Source: a virus. Taken from it: 30,134 nucleotides of DNA. Under the pieces are notes generated by a model that saw only the letters and a list, made by a program, of their open reading frames with translations, was not told where the DNA came from and did not search any database. The number at the start of each line of letters is the position of its first letter. Within the stretch, counting starts at the first letter, position 1. Positions 16,893 to 23,487 of the stretch are shown in pieces. The position numbers were made by a program, and so were the translations under genes. The DNA is taken from the IMG/VR virus record IMGVR_UViG_3300035145_000338, positions 1-30,134 of that record; one strand, given 5' to 3'.

Positions 16893-19135
16893 CTAATAAT
16901 TTCGCTTGTTGTTCCCTTGTTATTATACCTTGCAAAGTTAATGTTTATTTTTGACTGTTTTTTCTGAGGTTGATATATGTGCTTTTGACAAGCCATAATC
17001 GCCAAGCCTGAAGATATACTCGCATCATACTTGGTTCTATTAGTAATATCAAACTTTGCCCAATCTTCAAGAGTCCTTGTAAACACCATATCACCCATTT
17101 CGTCAGAGGCTCTATACGTACCCTCCATATCTATGCCCACATACTTCTCAATGTAGGATTCAATAGCAGATGCGTGTGCCTGTTTTACATCCTCACTTGA
17201 GTTTGGTATGCCGCCAAGTTCTCTTTCTGTTTTAGATAGTTTGTTCTTGTGTTTGTCCGGCCTATTCATACAATAGTTTCTGTATCCTCTATTCTTAAAA
17301 TGATACAATAACCTTGGCTTGTTATTCTCCACTAAGATAGGCATACCATAAAACACACAAGCCATTAATACGTCCTCATAAAATATCTCTGCGGTCTGCG
17401 GTCTTGCTATGTATTCTAAAAAGAAATGATTACTTGGAGCATCATCCATATTAAATTTGGTCAGCCCGTGAAGAGCACCATTAGAACCACCTCCACCAAC
17501 AACGCCTGATATATCATAGGAGTCACAACCAAATGCTCCTATATGTTCATTCGGAGGAAATTTACTCCCGTTCTTAACTACGGGGGCAGTTCTTACCCTC
17601 GAACTTGGTATCCAACTTAAAAAAAACCTACCACTTTTTGTTGGGGAAAACACAACCTCACTATCTTTTATTCCGTTTTTCCAATGGAAAGAACCCTGAG
17701 TAATGTGATGTTCTTTTATTAAGGAATCGTTGTAATCTATTTGTTGATATATCTTGGTTAGGTTGAATATTGATTGCTTGCTCTCGTCACGGAATGCGTG
17801 TGACTCAGTTCTTGGAAACTGACGGTAAAATTCATTCAACGCATCAGCATCGTTCTTTAAGGATTCAACCTCTGCTTCCCAATAATCAATAGCGCCCTGA
17901 TTGATAATTTCGTTATCAATACCTAACAATGGTTTCTTAGGAGTTCTAAATACAGGCATACCATACCTGTCAATAAACCCTTCCATATTCCACTCCATTG
18001 GGATGAAAAGTGAATACATCCCACTTTGTGTTTGTCCGTTTGCACTTCTCTTTAAAACATTAGAGTTCTCGTAAAGCTTTTTAAAGTTATCACCACCCTT
18101 TGCTAATGCATTAGAAGTAGAGCCCATCATACACTTTCCTATCACTTTACTACCCAACCTAAGACAAGTCTTTGTTACTCGCCAATTGTTTAGAATATTA
18201 TTTGGCTTTACCCATTTACCACTCTCATCGTGTACTAATAATAAAAGTTTTTCACCATCATAAGAGTTATCATCTGTGTTCTTCCAATCTATAGTAGTGT
18301 CCAATCCTTCTATTTGCTCATCATCTGAGTCAAACATATTTTTCTTTGTAATCTTAGATGCCGGTACACGATAGGCTAATTCTGTTTTAGGCTTGTCCAT
18401 ACCATCCATAATAGGCTTAAAGAAGAATGGTAACCTGCTATTTATAGGAACTACCTTATCTGTAAACATCTTCTTTGCATCAGAACCTGTCTTAGATAAT
18501 ATGCCAACCCTCGAATCTTTTGCGAGTGTTGCGGTATTTACAGACTCTGACGAAGACATAAAAGAAAATCCCGAACGTCTAATCTTTAAGTAGACCATAC
18601 CGAAACTTCTCTTATCTGCCTTACAAGCTTCCCAAAAAATATATAGTAGTCTATTAGCCTCCCTGTAGTCGGGGTATCCAACATCAATGGATGTCCATTG
18701 AAGGTACATATAATGACTACCGGTTATGTATGTTGGTTTACCATTATTCATAAACCAATACCCGTCCTCACGGTAGTCAAACTCTTTTTCTATATAATCA
18801 ACCCAACGGCTTTTAAATTCCTTGGGCATATCATTCCATTGGAATATAGATTGAATCTTACTCAGTTCTTTAGGAAGGTCTTTTCTTTCCCAATACTGAT
18901 TTTCTTTTTTAGAGTGTCTTTGAAGACACTTTTTAGGAGCAAGGGGTAAACCTATTTTTAGGTTCTGTATTTCTATAACTTCTCCTAAAGTTCCGTCCTT
19001 TGATATTATAATAAGGTCATAGGTGTCGTCATACCCATACTTCCAACTCTTTGCTTTGTTCTTGTTGGTAAGTACAGATTTAGGTACGTAATCTTGTACA
19101 ACTCTATATAAACTATTTAGACCTTCTTTCTGCAA
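16889..19135 (-). CDS. terL: Terminase large subunit (DNA packaging ATPase-nuclease)
   Basis: The 748-residue protein packages genome DNA into the prohead. The ATPase half shows an A-motif region YLKIRRSGFSFMSSS (182-196) that has F where the P-loop lysine is expected, a clear Walker B with catalytic acid LLLLVHDESGKW (297-308), and a coupling motif CMMGSTSNA (335-343). The RNase H-like nuclease half shows acidic motifs FGCDSYD (535-541), ILVENN (600-605) and SEDVKQAH (647-654). No ATG lies near the 5' end. I use the TTG at 19135, which overlaps the preceding gene by 23 bases; the first internal Met is residue 103. Residues 70-75 (CLQRHS) are encoded by a copy of the 17-base repeat, so this loop may be an insertion specific to this phage. 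Confidence 0.9.
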   Translation of the reverse strand: MQKEGLNSLYRVVQDYVPKSVLTNKNKAKSWKYGYDDTYDLIIISKDGTLGEVIEIQNLKIGLPLAPKKCLQRHSKKENQYWERKDLPKELSKIQSIFQWNDMPKEFKSRWVDYIEKEFDYREDGYWFMNNGKPTYITGSHYMYLQWTSIDVGYPDYREANRLLYIFWEACKADKRSFGMVYLKIRRSGFSFMSSSESVNTATLAKDSRVGILSKTGSDAKKMFTDKVVPINSRLPFFFKPIMDGMDKPKTELAYRVPASKITKKNMFDSDDEQIEGLDTTIDWKNTDDNSYDGEKLLLLVHDESGKWVKPNNILNNWRVTKTCLRLGSKVIGKCMMGSTSNALAKGGDNFKKLYENSNVLKRSANGQTQSGMYSLFIPMEWNMEGFIDRYGMPVFRTPKKPLLGIDNEIINQGAIDYWEAEVESLKNDADALNEFYRQFPRTESHAFRDESKQSIFNLTKIYQQIDYNDSLIKEHHITQGSFHWKNGIKDSEVVFSPTKSGRFFLSWIPSSRVRTAPVVKNGSKFPPNEHIGAFGCDSYDISGVVGGGGSNGALHGLTKFNMDDAPSNHFFLEYIARPQTAEIFYEDVLMACVFYGMPILVENNKPRLLYHFKNRGYRNYCMNRPDKHKNKLSKTERELGGIPNSSEDVKQAHASAIESYIEKYVGIDMEGTYRASDEMGDMVFTRTLEDWAKFDITNRTKYDASISSGLAIMACQKHIYQPQKKQSKININFARYNNKGTTSEIIR
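16933..16940 (-). promoter_or_regulatory. Possible internal -7 element upstream of portal
   Basis: The minus strand reads TAACTTTG (TAxxTTTG) inside the last codons of the terminase gene, 40 bases before the portal ATG. It could drive portal transcription, but it lies in coding sequence and has no -33 match, so chance is a fair explanation. Confidence 0.25.
18914..18930 (-). repeat. 17-bp dispersed near-palindrome, copy 3 (inside terminase gene)
   Basis: An exact copy of AGTGTCTTCAAAGACAC on the minus strand, read in the terminase frame as TGT CTT CAA AGA CAC (residues 70-74, CLQRH). The stem here is 7 bp (AGTGTCT/AGACACT on the plus strand). It is followed on the minus strand by TCTAAAAAAG, so it is not a terminator. 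Confidence 0.85.
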
Positions 19136-19485
19136 ACCCTTGTTTAGTATCTACTTTATTTGAGCCATTCTCCATAGACTCTATTGCTTCCTTCTCCGCT
19201 TCAATCCTATTTAGGATTTCAAACGCATCGAAGATTGCTAACTTCTTTGTTGCTGCTGCATTCTTTAACCTGTCAGCAGATAGGTCGTCTTCGGGGTCGT
19301 GTTTAATAATCGCCTCCTTCGCCACCTTTATAAGCTGCTCCACCGCCCTGTGACCCGCCTCTATTATTTTTAATTTTGTTTCTTTTGAATTCACTTCTAA
19401 ATCTTTTTTCTTTCTTAAAAGGAATTGGGCTACCATCGTGCTCATTCCAACTATCTTCGAAAAACATCCACTTGTCTTTTTTCAT
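19113..19485 (-). CDS. Possible small terminase subunit, apparent frameshift at an A6 run
   Basis: Two overlapping frames look like pieces of one gene. The first (from the ATG at 19485) gives MKKDKWMFFEDSWNEHDGSP then IPFKKEK. The second (usable from 19445) gives DLEVNSKETKLKIIEAGHRA and continues helically to KQGFAERRSK. Removing one A from the A6 run at 19404-19409 joins them into 123 residues, whereas past the run the first frame becomes a low-complexity basic and Gly-rich tail. The joined protein is helical and charged, with ADRLKNAAATKKLAIFDAFE in the centre. It lies directly before the large terminase and overlaps it by 23 bases, the normal place for TerS, but I see no clear helix-turn-helix. 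The assignment is by position. The break may be a sequence error or a slippage site. Confidence 0.6.
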
Positions 19486-19487
19486 TT

Positions 19488-19952
19488 TTAAATCTTAAAA
19501 AACATAACTTGAACTAATCTTGCATCATCACCTTCTCCAAAGTTCTGTAAAGTATTTCTTGAATGCTTTACACTTGAGGGAAATATGTAAAGAGAATTGT
19601 ACTTTGCTTTACATACCAATATCTCATTATCGTTTTCATCGTATAGTGTTGTACCGTATCCACTTGGATACGTTTTATTCAAATATAATATAGCGGTGTA
19701 GTCACCGTGCATATCGTCTTTATGTATAAAATTAGGTTCTTCTTGTCCCAATGGAGACATCCTTGCAAAACTTAAAACAAGCTTTGCACCTAACAAAGAC
19801 TCTATAGCTTTTACAACATCATCTCTTTCTAACTCTTGGACGTTTTTAAAAACATTATCCCCTGACTTGAAATCAGTAAAGCCTTTCTTTTTTATATCCT
19901 CAACATACTTGTCAGGATTTTCAAATACGTCAGTTAGAAATATAGTCGTCAT
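19488..19952 (-). CDS. 2-oxoglutarate/Fe(II)-dependent oxygenase family protein
   Basis: The 154-residue protein has the ordered iron and cosubstrate residues of the prolyl-hydroxylase-like 2OG/Fe(II) fold: an HxD pair in NFIHKDDMHGDYTAILYLN (H77, D79), a distal His in FPSSVKHSRN (H130), and a basic residue 15 positions on in ARLVQVMFF (R145) that would bind 2-oxoglutarate. Such phage enzymes use O2 and 2-oxoglutarate to hydroxylate protein, nucleotide or small-molecule substrates; the substrate cannot be told here. The start overlaps the stop of the GroES-like gene by four bases, so the two are translationally coupled and may act together, for example in protein folding or modification. It is short for the family but complete in its core. 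Confidence 0.75.
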   Translation of the reverse strand: MTTIFLTDVFENPDKYVEDIKKKGFTDFKSGDNVFKNVQELERDDVVKAIESLLGAKLVLSFARMSPLGQEEPNFIHKDDMHGDYTAILYLNKTYPSGYGTTLYDENDNEILVCKAKYNSLYIFPSSVKHSRNTLQNFGEGDDARLVQVMFFKI

Positions 19953-20512
19953 AGTTTCATTGTAATACTGTGGTCGAACATTCTGTATAGCTTCTCTCCG
20001 TCTACCATAAACTCATATTCACTATCAGGCTTGAAACAAACCATATCTCCTTTGTTTATTCCTTTACTAATTAGATATTCATTAGGATACTTAACCAAAC
20101 CCATAAGGGGTTCTTCCTTAGTATTTTTATAAATGTACGAATTTTGTACGGGAATTGGTTCTATAAAGCAATACCTGTCATAGGCATTCCATTGTGTACC
20201 ATTATGGTACATAAAGAATTGGTCAGGTTCTATAAAGAATAAGTCATCCTTAAAGAAACTCTTTCCACTCTTTCTCCTTCCTTTAATGTCATTGTAAAAC
20301 TTAAATACGTTGTGATGCACAAGAAGTGTGTCACCAACTTTTATCGAACCTTGATATCCTAATGGTAGTTCTTTTACTATAGCTTCTCGATTCGCGAATC
20401 GAAAATCTTCTTCTGATGTAGAGGTTATAACCTCTACCCCACCTATGTCTTTGGTGTTATCATAACGCTTGCCCTTCTTGGGGCTCACTATAAAGTAAAA
20501 TGGAGACCGCAT
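19949..20512 (-). CDS. GroES-like co-chaperonin domain protein (tentative)
   Basis: The protein has 187 residues from the ATG at 20512; a TTG 21 bases upstream would overlap the preceding gene. The end, KGDMVCFKPDSEYEFMVDGE then KLYRMFDHSI, follows the GroES C-terminal pattern (GD-V-F, then E-DG-E, then L-hydrophobic, then D-I). The first half has IKVGDTLLVHHNVFKFYND (about 58-76), again like a GD-V-V strand. This suggests two GroES-like beta barrels or one long barrel with an insertion. Phage co-chaperonins (T4 gp31 class) adapt host GroEL to fold capsid proteins. It is coupled to the oxygenase gene that follows. The mobile-loop residues that contact GroEL are not obvious, so another beta-barrel protein remains possible. 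Confidence 0.5.
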   Translation of the reverse strand: MRSPFYFIVSPKKGKRYDNTKDIGGVEVITSTSEEDFRFANREAIVKELPLGYQGSIKVGDTLLVHHNVFKFYNDIKGRRKSGKSFFKDDLFFIEPDQFFMYHNGTQWNAYDRYCFIEPIPVQNSYIYKNTKEEPLMGLVKYPNEYLISKGINKGDMVCFKPDSEYEFMVDGEKLYRMFDHSITMKL

Positions 20513-20520
20513 ATTGTTTT

Positions 20521-20703
20521 TTATGAGCCACAACCTTCACATTCAAAGTAAGAATCCGTTGGTTTAACTCCGTTCAATTTCATTTCTATTGCGTGAATTT
20601 GGTCAGCTATTTCCATCTGCTCACCAAAGTCATCGGTATTTGATTTTTCTGCTTTTAGCTGCTCTAAATGAACAAGCATCTCTTGCTTTTCTTCCTTAGT
20701 CAT
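20521..20703 (-). CDS. Small coiled-coil protein with C-terminal CxxC
   Basis: The 60-residue protein (start MTKEEKQEMLVHLEQLKAEK) is a charged helix for its first ~45 residues and ends in FECEGCGS, with a CxxC pair that could bind a metal or be redox-active. It lies four bases after the 75-residue gene at 20708 and eight bases before the GroES-like start, inside a tightly packed operon. No family is recognised. I keep it because of the spacing, good start and compositional match to its neighbours. Confidence 0.65.
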   Translation of the reverse strand: MTKEEKQEMLVHLEQLKAEKSNTDDFGEQMEIADQIHAIEMKLNGVKPTDSYFECEGCGS

Positions 20704-20707
20704 ATCG

Positions 20708-20935
20708 TTAGAAATTTATATTATACTCAACAGAGATAGGCATAGTGCTTGTAAACTCCTTCCATAAGAGTATCTCTTCTCTATCACTCTCAATCCAAAT
20801 CTTTATAGAATCTGACTCTTGGTCATATCTAATAAGATGAATCTTGTGAGTTCCGTTTAAAATTTCCTGATTAACTATATAGTGCATTGCTCCTGACTTG
20901 TAGTCAGGGCCTATGCTGATTTTTCTTATATCCAT
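20708..20935 (-). CDS. Small conserved phage protein of unknown function
   Basis: The 75-residue protein starts MDIRKISIGPDYKSGAMHYI and looks like a small alpha-beta domain with alternating strands (HKIHLIRYDQ, SIKIWIESD) and a C-terminal strand (ISVEYNINF). I recall similar short proteins from uncultured marine phage genomes but know no function. It sits four bases downstream of the fibre gene at 20940 and four bases upstream of the CxxC protein. There are no cysteines, membrane segments or catalytic motifs. Confidence 0.65.
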   Translation of the reverse strand: MDIRKISIGPDYKSGAMHYIVNQEILNGTHKIHLIRYDQESDSIKIWIESDREEILLWKEFTSTMPISVEYNINF

Positions 20936-20939
20936 TTTA

Positions 20940-22055
20940 TTAGTTTGTTAGTTTCCAAATGGTAAGTTCAGTAGAAGGAACATCCGACCAAGTGCCGCCA
21001 CCAACAGCTTGTGGGTATAGACCTCCTGAGTTGTCTCCGTCTGAGTCCCTCATAATCTCAAAGTACATCACATCATTTGCCTCTACAGTCAACGCATAAG
21101 ACAATGAAACAGGTATATTGTATCCTAGCTTATCAACGTCTACTACCTTGGTAGGACCTACCTGAGTTCCACGGAATACAACCCTATATAATATTTTAGA
21201 TGTCTTAGAAGAGCCGTCAATTTTAGTAAAGTTTGCTATACCTGTAAAAAAGTAAGTACCTGCAGTTAGAAATGTAATGTCTCCAAATTGGTCAATTATA
21301 ACGTCAGAACTAAATGCTCCGTTTCCAAACTTCACCTTTAGCGGGGTATTTAGACCCGCAGGCTCTTGAGCGGTAGTATCATTCGGAACAGCAGTTCCAA
21401 ATACAGGTGTAAACGTAGTTACAGCACTACCTCCCGAACCTGTAATCCACTCAGTAGCTGTACCTGTAGATGAAAGCACCTGACCCGCAGTTCCTGTAGA
21501 ACCTGTAGAGTCAGTTAGTGCCGCATCAACTATAAGGTCATCAGTCCTTACACTTCCAACAACCTGAATAGAGCCTGTCAGACCCATGCCTTGTACTGCG
21601 GTATTTCCGTTGTCAAGAACAGATTGTAATGTAGCCTGAACCTGCGGAGTCTCGTCACTCCACTCTACTCCACTACCTGTACTTTTTAGAACTTGACCTA
21701 ACGCACCTACTTGAGATTGAGAGTCTAATACAAAACTCTGAAGGCTAACAGAACCCTCAAAAGTTGAATCAGCCCACACCTCAAGAACATCGTTTATAAC
21801 AGTCCCACCCGAAAACGATGCTGAGTCATTTACTTGCAGGTTTTCAGTTGTGATTTTACCGTGAAGGTTAATATCTTCTGTGGCAGAATTATCTACATTT
21901 AACACATCTTGTAGAGATGTAGTTTGATTTACTAAACCGATGATATCACCAATCTTGTAATTCTTAGTGATTGATGAATCATCTAAGTCAGTACCTATTA
22001 GTTTATCATCTATAGTTGGTAATGAGTCTATTGAGTATGTACTAATTCTTGCCAT
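20940..22055 (-). CDS. Second tail fibre / appendage protein with jelly-roll-like C-terminus
   Basis: The 371-residue protein has three parts. Residues 1-35 (MARISTYSIDSLPTIDDKLI and on) match the N-terminus of the 240-residue protein at 27535-28257 at 16 of 35 positions without gaps, suggesting a shared virion anchor. Residues ~45-205 are a T/S/G/V-rich shaft with repeated GQVL-S/KSTG-EW units (ALGQVLKSTGSGVEW and TAGQVLSSTGTATEW). Residues ~210-371 form a beta-rich head (ITFLTAGTYFFTGIANF, then STELTIWKLTN) resembling C1q/TNF-like or phage-fibre jelly rolls. It therefore probably forms a trimeric fibre or spike. It follows the coiled-coil gene at 22062 by six bases. The receptor is unknown. 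Confidence 0.7.
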   Translation of the reverse strand: MARISTYSIDSLPTIDDKLIGTDLDDSSITKNYKIGDIIGLVNQTTSLQDVLNVDNSATEDINLHGKITTENLQVNDSASFSGGTVINDVLEVWADSTFEGSVSLQSFVLDSQSQVGALGQVLKSTGSGVEWSDETPQVQATLQSVLDNGNTAVQGMGLTGSIQVVGSVRTDDLIVDAALTDSTGSTGTAGQVLSSTGTATEWITGSGGSAVTTFTPVFGTAVPNDTTAQEPAGLNTPLKVKFGNGAFSSDVIIDQFGDITFLTAGTYFFTGIANFTKIDGSSKTSKILYRVVFRGTQVGPTKVVDVDKLGYNIPVSLSYALTVEANDVMYFEIMRDSDGDNSGGLYPQAVGGGTWSDVPSTELTIWKLTN

Positions 22056-22061
22056 ATGTTG

Positions 22062-22289
22062 TTATTCTTTTTTGGTAATCTCTCCTGTCTGTACATTGAT
22101 AGTTGAATCTACCCCGTACTTCTCAACAAGTTTCTTTTCTTCTTCTGCATACTGAAGTCTTAATGCCTCAATATCTTTTAATAATGAATTCTGAGTGATT
22201 ACTGTATCGCCAAGTTTAACCTTAAGGACATTGAATTCATTTACCAATTCATTTACCCTCTGTAGTTCTTCTTTGCTAAGTTTAGCCAT
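22062..22289 (-). CDS. Small coiled-coil protein of unknown function
   Basis: The 75-residue protein (start MAKLSKEELQRVNELVNEFN) is almost entirely a charged heptad helix (to about residue 58), followed by a short strand-turn tail (DSTINVQTGEITKKE). It is the first gene after a promoter element 27 bases upstream. It precedes the second fibre gene by six bases, so it may be a trimerisation, chaperone or attachment partner of that fibre. This is inferred from context only. Confidence 0.65.
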   Translation of the reverse strand: MAKLSKEELQRVNELVNEFNVLKVKLGDTVITQNSLLKDIEALRLQYAEEEKKLVEKYGVDSTINVQTGEITKKE

Positions 22290-22316
22290 TTTGTTTATTA
22301 TTTAAGTTAATATATG

Positions 22317-22324
22317 CAAAGATA
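22317..22324 (-). promoter_or_regulatory. Bacteroidetes-type -7 promoter element
   Basis: The minus strand reads TATCTTTG, 27 bases before the ATG at 22289. It lies at the downstream edge of an AT-rich 21-base palindrome (22318-22338), so the same bases could serve as operator or terminator. Confidence 0.55.
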
Positions 22325-22338
22325 ATTAAATTATCTTT
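22318..22338. repeat. 21-bp AT-rich palindrome overlapping promoter and stop codon
   Basis: The plus strand reads AAAGATAATT, A, AATTATCTTT: ten-base perfect arms around one base. It contains part of the stop codon of the upstream gene (22337) and seven of the eight bases of the -7 element. It may be an operator for a dimeric regulator, or a weak hairpin ending the upstream unit. Confidence 0.6.
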
Positions 22339-22693
22339 ACAGGTATACCCTTGATACTTCTTCAATAATTGGCTTGGGGTTTTTCTTAGATTGCTCTAAT
22401 GATTCAAGCTTTTTAAGAATCCTTCTTTCGAAAGAATCAATTCTTTTATCAGGAACAGTATCTAAAGCCCAATCAATCAAGTCTTGTTCTGTAACATCAG
22501 AAATCAACTTAAAGTTATCTGATAAATTATCAACGTTTAAAATAACAGGAATAAAGTCCTCTACGACTAAATCGCCTCTTTTCCAAGTAGAAACTAAATC
22601 TAACTTAACAATAACGTCTTCTTTTTTTTCGCCAAGTTGGCTTGTTACGTTTCCTTTAAAAACGTCTTTAACTGAATAACTTTTACTTATCAT
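22337..22693 (-). CDS. Unknown protein in tail-fibre region
   Basis: The 118-residue protein (start MISKSYSVKDVFKGNVTSQL) has a beta-rich N-terminal half (VIVKLDLVSTWKRGDLVVED, then FIPVILNVDNL) and a helical C-terminal half with TEQDLIDWALDT and a charged helix FERRILKKLESLEQ. It overlaps the glycosyltransferase stop by 11 bases, which indicates translational coupling, and it ends in the AT-rich palindrome. Small genes of this size beside fibre genes are sometimes fibre assembly chaperones, but nothing in the sequence proves this. No known motif was recognised. Confidence 0.65.
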   Translation of the reverse strand: MISKSYSVKDVFKGNVTSQLGEKKEDVIVKLDLVSTWKRGDLVVEDFIPVILNVDNLSDNFKLISDVTEQDLIDWALDTVPDKRIDSFERRILKKLESLEQSKKNPKPIIEEVSRVYL

Positions 22694-23462
22694 TTTGTTT
22701 TTCTTTTATATATTCTTGTAATTCAACAAACGATTTAACGTCTCCTGTGTATTCGTGGTAACCACTATGACCTTGAACAACGCCTCCTTTAGCAAACACT
22801 TTTCCGCCTGTCTTTCTCCATAGATTACATAAATTGTAATCTTCGCTCATCATTCTATTAGCTTTCCAATCAGCATCGTATTCAATAGTAACAGGGAAAA
22901 AATCCCATCTATCTTTATTTTGGAATAATGGATTATCATCTTTATAGGTCTTAACCTCATTGGCTAATTTTTCAAAAACATTACGAGTGATGGCCATAAC
23001 ACCTGTTCCTATTCTATCTACTTCAAATGATTCGTTATTCAATATTGACTGCCTATCTTCTTCAGAAAGTGCTTTATTGAAATTAAAGAACCCCATATAT
23101 TTTGAAATATTTTCTAATGACTTATCTTTTTCAGCACCTAAAAAAATGCCTTCAAAGTTTATAGCCTTAGTTGGTGTTACTGCTCCAATGATATCTTTTC
23201 CTTCTTCAATCATATCAACTAAAGCCTTTGCATCAAAACGAATATCGCCATCTATAAACAAAAGTATATCTGATTCAGAATTTGAGAGAAACATAGAAGC
23301 AATTGTATTTCTTGCTCTTTGTATTAAACTTTCGTTATAAGTATGAGAGAACTCTAACTGATGTCCCCTCATACTTGCTTCTGCTATAAGACTTAACACA
23401 CTATTGTGATAGACTCCGTAATTCTGACCACCGTACATCGGTGTTGCTACTTGAATTTTCAT
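22683..23462 (-). CDS. GT-A fold glycosyltransferase
   Basis: The 259-residue protein begins MKIQVATPMYGGQNYGVYHN. A Rossmann-like start is followed by SLIQRARNTIASMFLSNSES (45-64) and the DxD metal/nucleotide-sugar motif in ILLFIDGDIRF (D71, D73). Further on come GAVTP (about 93-97), IGTGVMAITRNVFEKL and MSEDYNLCNLW, where SEDYN would be the acceptor-side acidic motif. This is the look of inverting GT-A enzymes found in phages. It lies between the long tail fibre and the fibre partner genes, so likely targets are a virion fibre or a host surface glycan that would block superinfection. The donor sugar cannot be read from sequence. The gene is complete and ends overlapping the next gene. Confidence 0.8.
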   Translation of the reverse strand: MKIQVATPMYGGQNYGVYHNSVLSLIAEASMRGHQLEFSHTYNESLIQRARNTIASMFLSNSESDILLFIDGDIRFDAKALVDMIEEGKDIIGAVTPTKAINFEGIFLGAEKDKSLENISKYMGFFNFNKALSEEDRQSILNNESFEVDRIGTGVMAITRNVFEKLANEVKTYKDDNPLFQNKDRWDFFPVTIEYDADWKANRMMSEDYNLCNLWRKTGGKVFAKGGVVQGHSGYHEYTGDVKSFVELQEYIKEKQNDK

Positions 23463-23487
23463 ATTTAATTTAATTTAGTTTGTAAGT

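Noticed and set aside
22960-23340. 126-residue plus-strand frame opposite the glycosyltransferase
   Set aside because: The minus-strand frame has clear enzyme motifs; the plus frame has low-complexity S/F/I content and no neighbours on its strand.
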